Positions 6,180 through 6,837 of a stretch of 6,837 nucleotides of DNA are shown one piece after another (position 1 is the first letter of the stretch; each line of letters begins with the position of its first letter). The stretch covers positions 13,711 to 20,547 of the forward strand of contig DCVY01000217.1 of NCBI GenBank assembly GCA_002327945.1, given 5' to 3'. The translations under genes and the position numbers were made by a program. The DNA is from Acidovorax delafieldii. Its GTDB lineage: Bacteria > Pseudomonadota > Gammaproteobacteria > Burkholderiales > Burkholderiaceae_C. The notes under the pieces were generated by a model. That model was given only the letters and a program-made list of their open reading frames with translations, was not told the DNA's origin and ran no database searches.

Positions 6180-6446
6180 ATGAAGAAATCCCTCGTTCTG
6201 GCTACCCTGATCGCTGCTGCTGCTCTCGCCGCTTGTGGCAAGAAGGAAGAAGCTGCTCCTGCCCCAGCTCCCGTGGAAGCACCTGCTGCTGCTCCTGCCC
6301 CAGCTCCCGTGGAAGCACCTGCTGCTGCTCCTGCTGAAGCCGCTCCCGCTGCTGCTCCTGCCGCTGACGCATCTGCAGCTCCCGCTGCAGATGCTGTTAA
6401 GGCTGCTACGGACGCAGCTACTGGCGCTGCTTCCGCTGCGAAGTAA
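6180..6446 (+). CDS. Small Ala/Pro-rich lipoprotein
   Basis: This is a predicted 88-aa lipoprotein with no named family that I recognise. MKKSLVLATLIAAAALAAC is a signal peptide with lipobox LAAC and acceptor Cys19, followed by GKKEE and then almost only Ala, Pro, Glu, Val, Asp and Ser. The mature part carries two identical 12-residue units (AAPAPAPVEAPA, residues 25-36 and 37-48) and ends in an Ala-rich, probably helical region (ADAVKAATDAATGAASAAK). AGGAAA (6168-6173) lies six bases before the ATG, which fixes the start; frames extending upstream would bury the signal peptide. Alanine is nearly always GCT, unlike the GCG/GCC of the neighbouring genes, consistent with high expression or a different history. 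It has its own promoter candidate and a strong terminator, so it is probably monocistronic. An envelope spacer or wall-associated role is only a guess. Confidence 0.85.
   Translation: MKKSLVLATLIAAAALAACGKKEEAAPAPAPVEAPAAAPAPAPVEAPAAAPAEAAPAAAPAADASAAPAADAVKAATDAATGAASAAK
6252..6334 (+). repeat. Perfect 36-bp tandem duplication inside the lipoprotein gene
   Basis: Bases 6252-6287 and 6288-6323 are identical at all 36 positions, and the first 11 bases of a third unit follow (6324-6334). The unit is in frame and encodes 12 residues, AAPAPAPVEAPA. Identity at silent positions points to recent duplication or slippage, so the copy number may vary between strains. Confidence 0.95.
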
Positions 6447-6496
6447 AGCCAAACAGGATTTCAGGGGGCTTCCAGCCTTGCTGGTACCCTGGAACC

Positions 6497-6532
6497 AAAA
6501 GCCCCGACCTGTCAAAGGTGCGGGGCTTTTTT
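6497..6532 (+). terminator. Strong intrinsic terminator after the small lipoprotein gene
   Basis: AAAAGCCCCG (6497-6506) pairs with CGGGGCTTTT (6521-6530) and ACCT (6507-6510) pairs with AGGT (6516-6519), giving a 14-bp stem with one bulged G (6520) and a GTCAA loop. Six T (6527-6532) end the element. It lies 50 bases after the lipoprotein stop. The opposite strand has only four T in the equivalent position, so it mainly works for the plus strand. Two competing small hairpins lie just before it (CCAGC/GCTGG at 6472-6484; TTCCAG/CTGGAA at 6470-6494). Confidence 0.93.
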
Positions 6533-6837
6533 GTTGGTGACGCCAGTACAGTACTGGCGCAGTGTTGCATTCTTTTTAGAACTTAACCGGCTATGGGCGC
6601 GGATGGCCTTGTGCAGGATGTCGCGAGCGCTCTTGGCCCAGATGAACGGCTTGGGGTTGGTGTTGTGATGCGCGACATACGCATCGATGGCCGCGACGGG
6701 TTCGGGCACGCTGGTGAACACCCCGCTGCGCAGCCGGTTCTCCGAGATGTCGCGAAAGAAGCGCTCGACCCTGTTCAGCCACGTTGCCGGGGCAGGCGTG
6801 CAGTGCATGGTGAATCTCGGGTGCTTGGCCGCGCGGC
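6512..6837 (-). CDS. IS630-family transposase, C-terminal part (runs off right edge)
   Basis: The visible frame encodes the last part of an IS630-type DDE transposase, the enzyme that cuts and joins the element's ends. The open frame continues past the ATG at 6808 to the window edge with RAAKHPRFT, a recognisable family segment, so 6808 is not the true start. TPAPATWLNRVERFF carries the final catalytic Glu of the DDE triad. The typical tail follows: LRSGVFTSVPEPVAAIDAY, HNTNPKPFIWAKSARDIL and SRLSSKKNATL. After NATL the frame runs on for 14 residues (RQYCTGVTNKKAPHL, counting R onward) through a palindrome and the antisense of the neighbouring terminator before a TGA. That extension is unlike the family and suggests the native stop was altered or lost. 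Whether the N-terminal part is intact cannot be seen. Confidence 0.9.
   Translation of the reverse strand, partial: RAAKHPRFTMHCTPAPATWLNRVERFFRDISENRLRSGVFTSVPEPVAAIDAYVAHHNTNPKPFIWAKSARDILHKAIRAHSRLSSKKNATLRQYCTGVTNKKAPHL
6541..6559. repeat. 19-bp perfect palindrome next to the transposase end
   Basis: CGCCAGTAC (6541-6549) and GTACTGGCG (6551-6559) form a perfect inverted repeat around a single A. It sits exactly where the conserved transposase C-terminus stops resembling its family, so it may be the end of the insertion sequence or a target-derived structure. The other end of the element is not in the window, so a matching terminal repeat cannot be tested. Confidence 0.7.
6541..6837 (-). 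mobile_element. IS630-family insertion sequence, one end only
   Basis: This is the inferred extent of the element within the window, from the palindrome at 6541-6559 to the right edge. The left limit is a guess from where transposase similarity ends. IS630-family elements normally duplicate a TA dinucleotide at the target, and TA occurs within the palindrome (6548-6549 when read as GTAC), but the true junction cannot be fixed from one side. The element lies just beyond a terminator, so insertion probably did not damage the lipoprotein gene. Confidence 0.6.

Overview
The window looks like chromosomal DNA from a high-GC betaproteobacterium, most likely of the order Burkholderiales and family Comamonadaceae (Acidovorax-like). 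This rests on the protein sequences, the strong G/C bias at third codon positions, the coaBC-dut neighbourhood and the small Ala/Pro-rich lipoprotein. The taxon is an inference, since no search was possible. Most of the window is housekeeping sequence, with one mobile-element fragment at the right edge. I see no CRISPR array, tRNA, rRNA, phage or defence system, and I do not claim a novel system.

Left part (1-2843): the 5' two-thirds of a CTP synthase gene (pyrG) leaves the window on the minus strand. A 91-bp divergent region separates it from a plus-strand operon of coaBC (4'-phosphopantothenate to 4'-phosphopantetheine, for coenzyme A), an unrecognised two-helix membrane protein and dut (dUTPase). 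The last two genes overlap by four bases (GTGA), so translation is probably coupled. pyrG and dut both belong to pyrimidine nucleotide metabolism. coaBC and dut are also neighbours in E. coli, but the membrane protein between them is extra.

Middle (2844-5869): a glycine-zipper outer-membrane-type lipoprotein gene on the plus strand converges on a SlyD-like FKBP prolyl isomerase gene on the minus strand. The two share a 12-bp hairpin between them. slyD diverges from a plus-strand pair: a RoxA/YcfD-type JmjC ribosomal oxygenase and a conserved protein of unknown function, overlapping by ATGA.

Right part (5870-6837): a 310-bp intergenic stretch holds an imperfect palindromic repeat of the dispersed GTTCG...TGTCGAA type, a consensus -10 element with an operator-like inverted repeat, and a hairpin plus T-run in the presumed leader. 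It is followed by a gene for an 88-aa Ala/Pro-rich lipoprotein containing a perfect 36-bp tandem duplication. A strong intrinsic terminator ends that gene. Beyond it lie a 19-bp perfect palindrome and the C-terminal part of an IS630-family transposase on the minus strand, running off the right edge.

The points most worth a second look are the apparent leaderless architecture of coaBC and slyD, the leader of the small lipoprotein gene, the two unknown proteins tied by overlap to well-known enzymes, and the transposase frame that reads through the neighbouring terminator.
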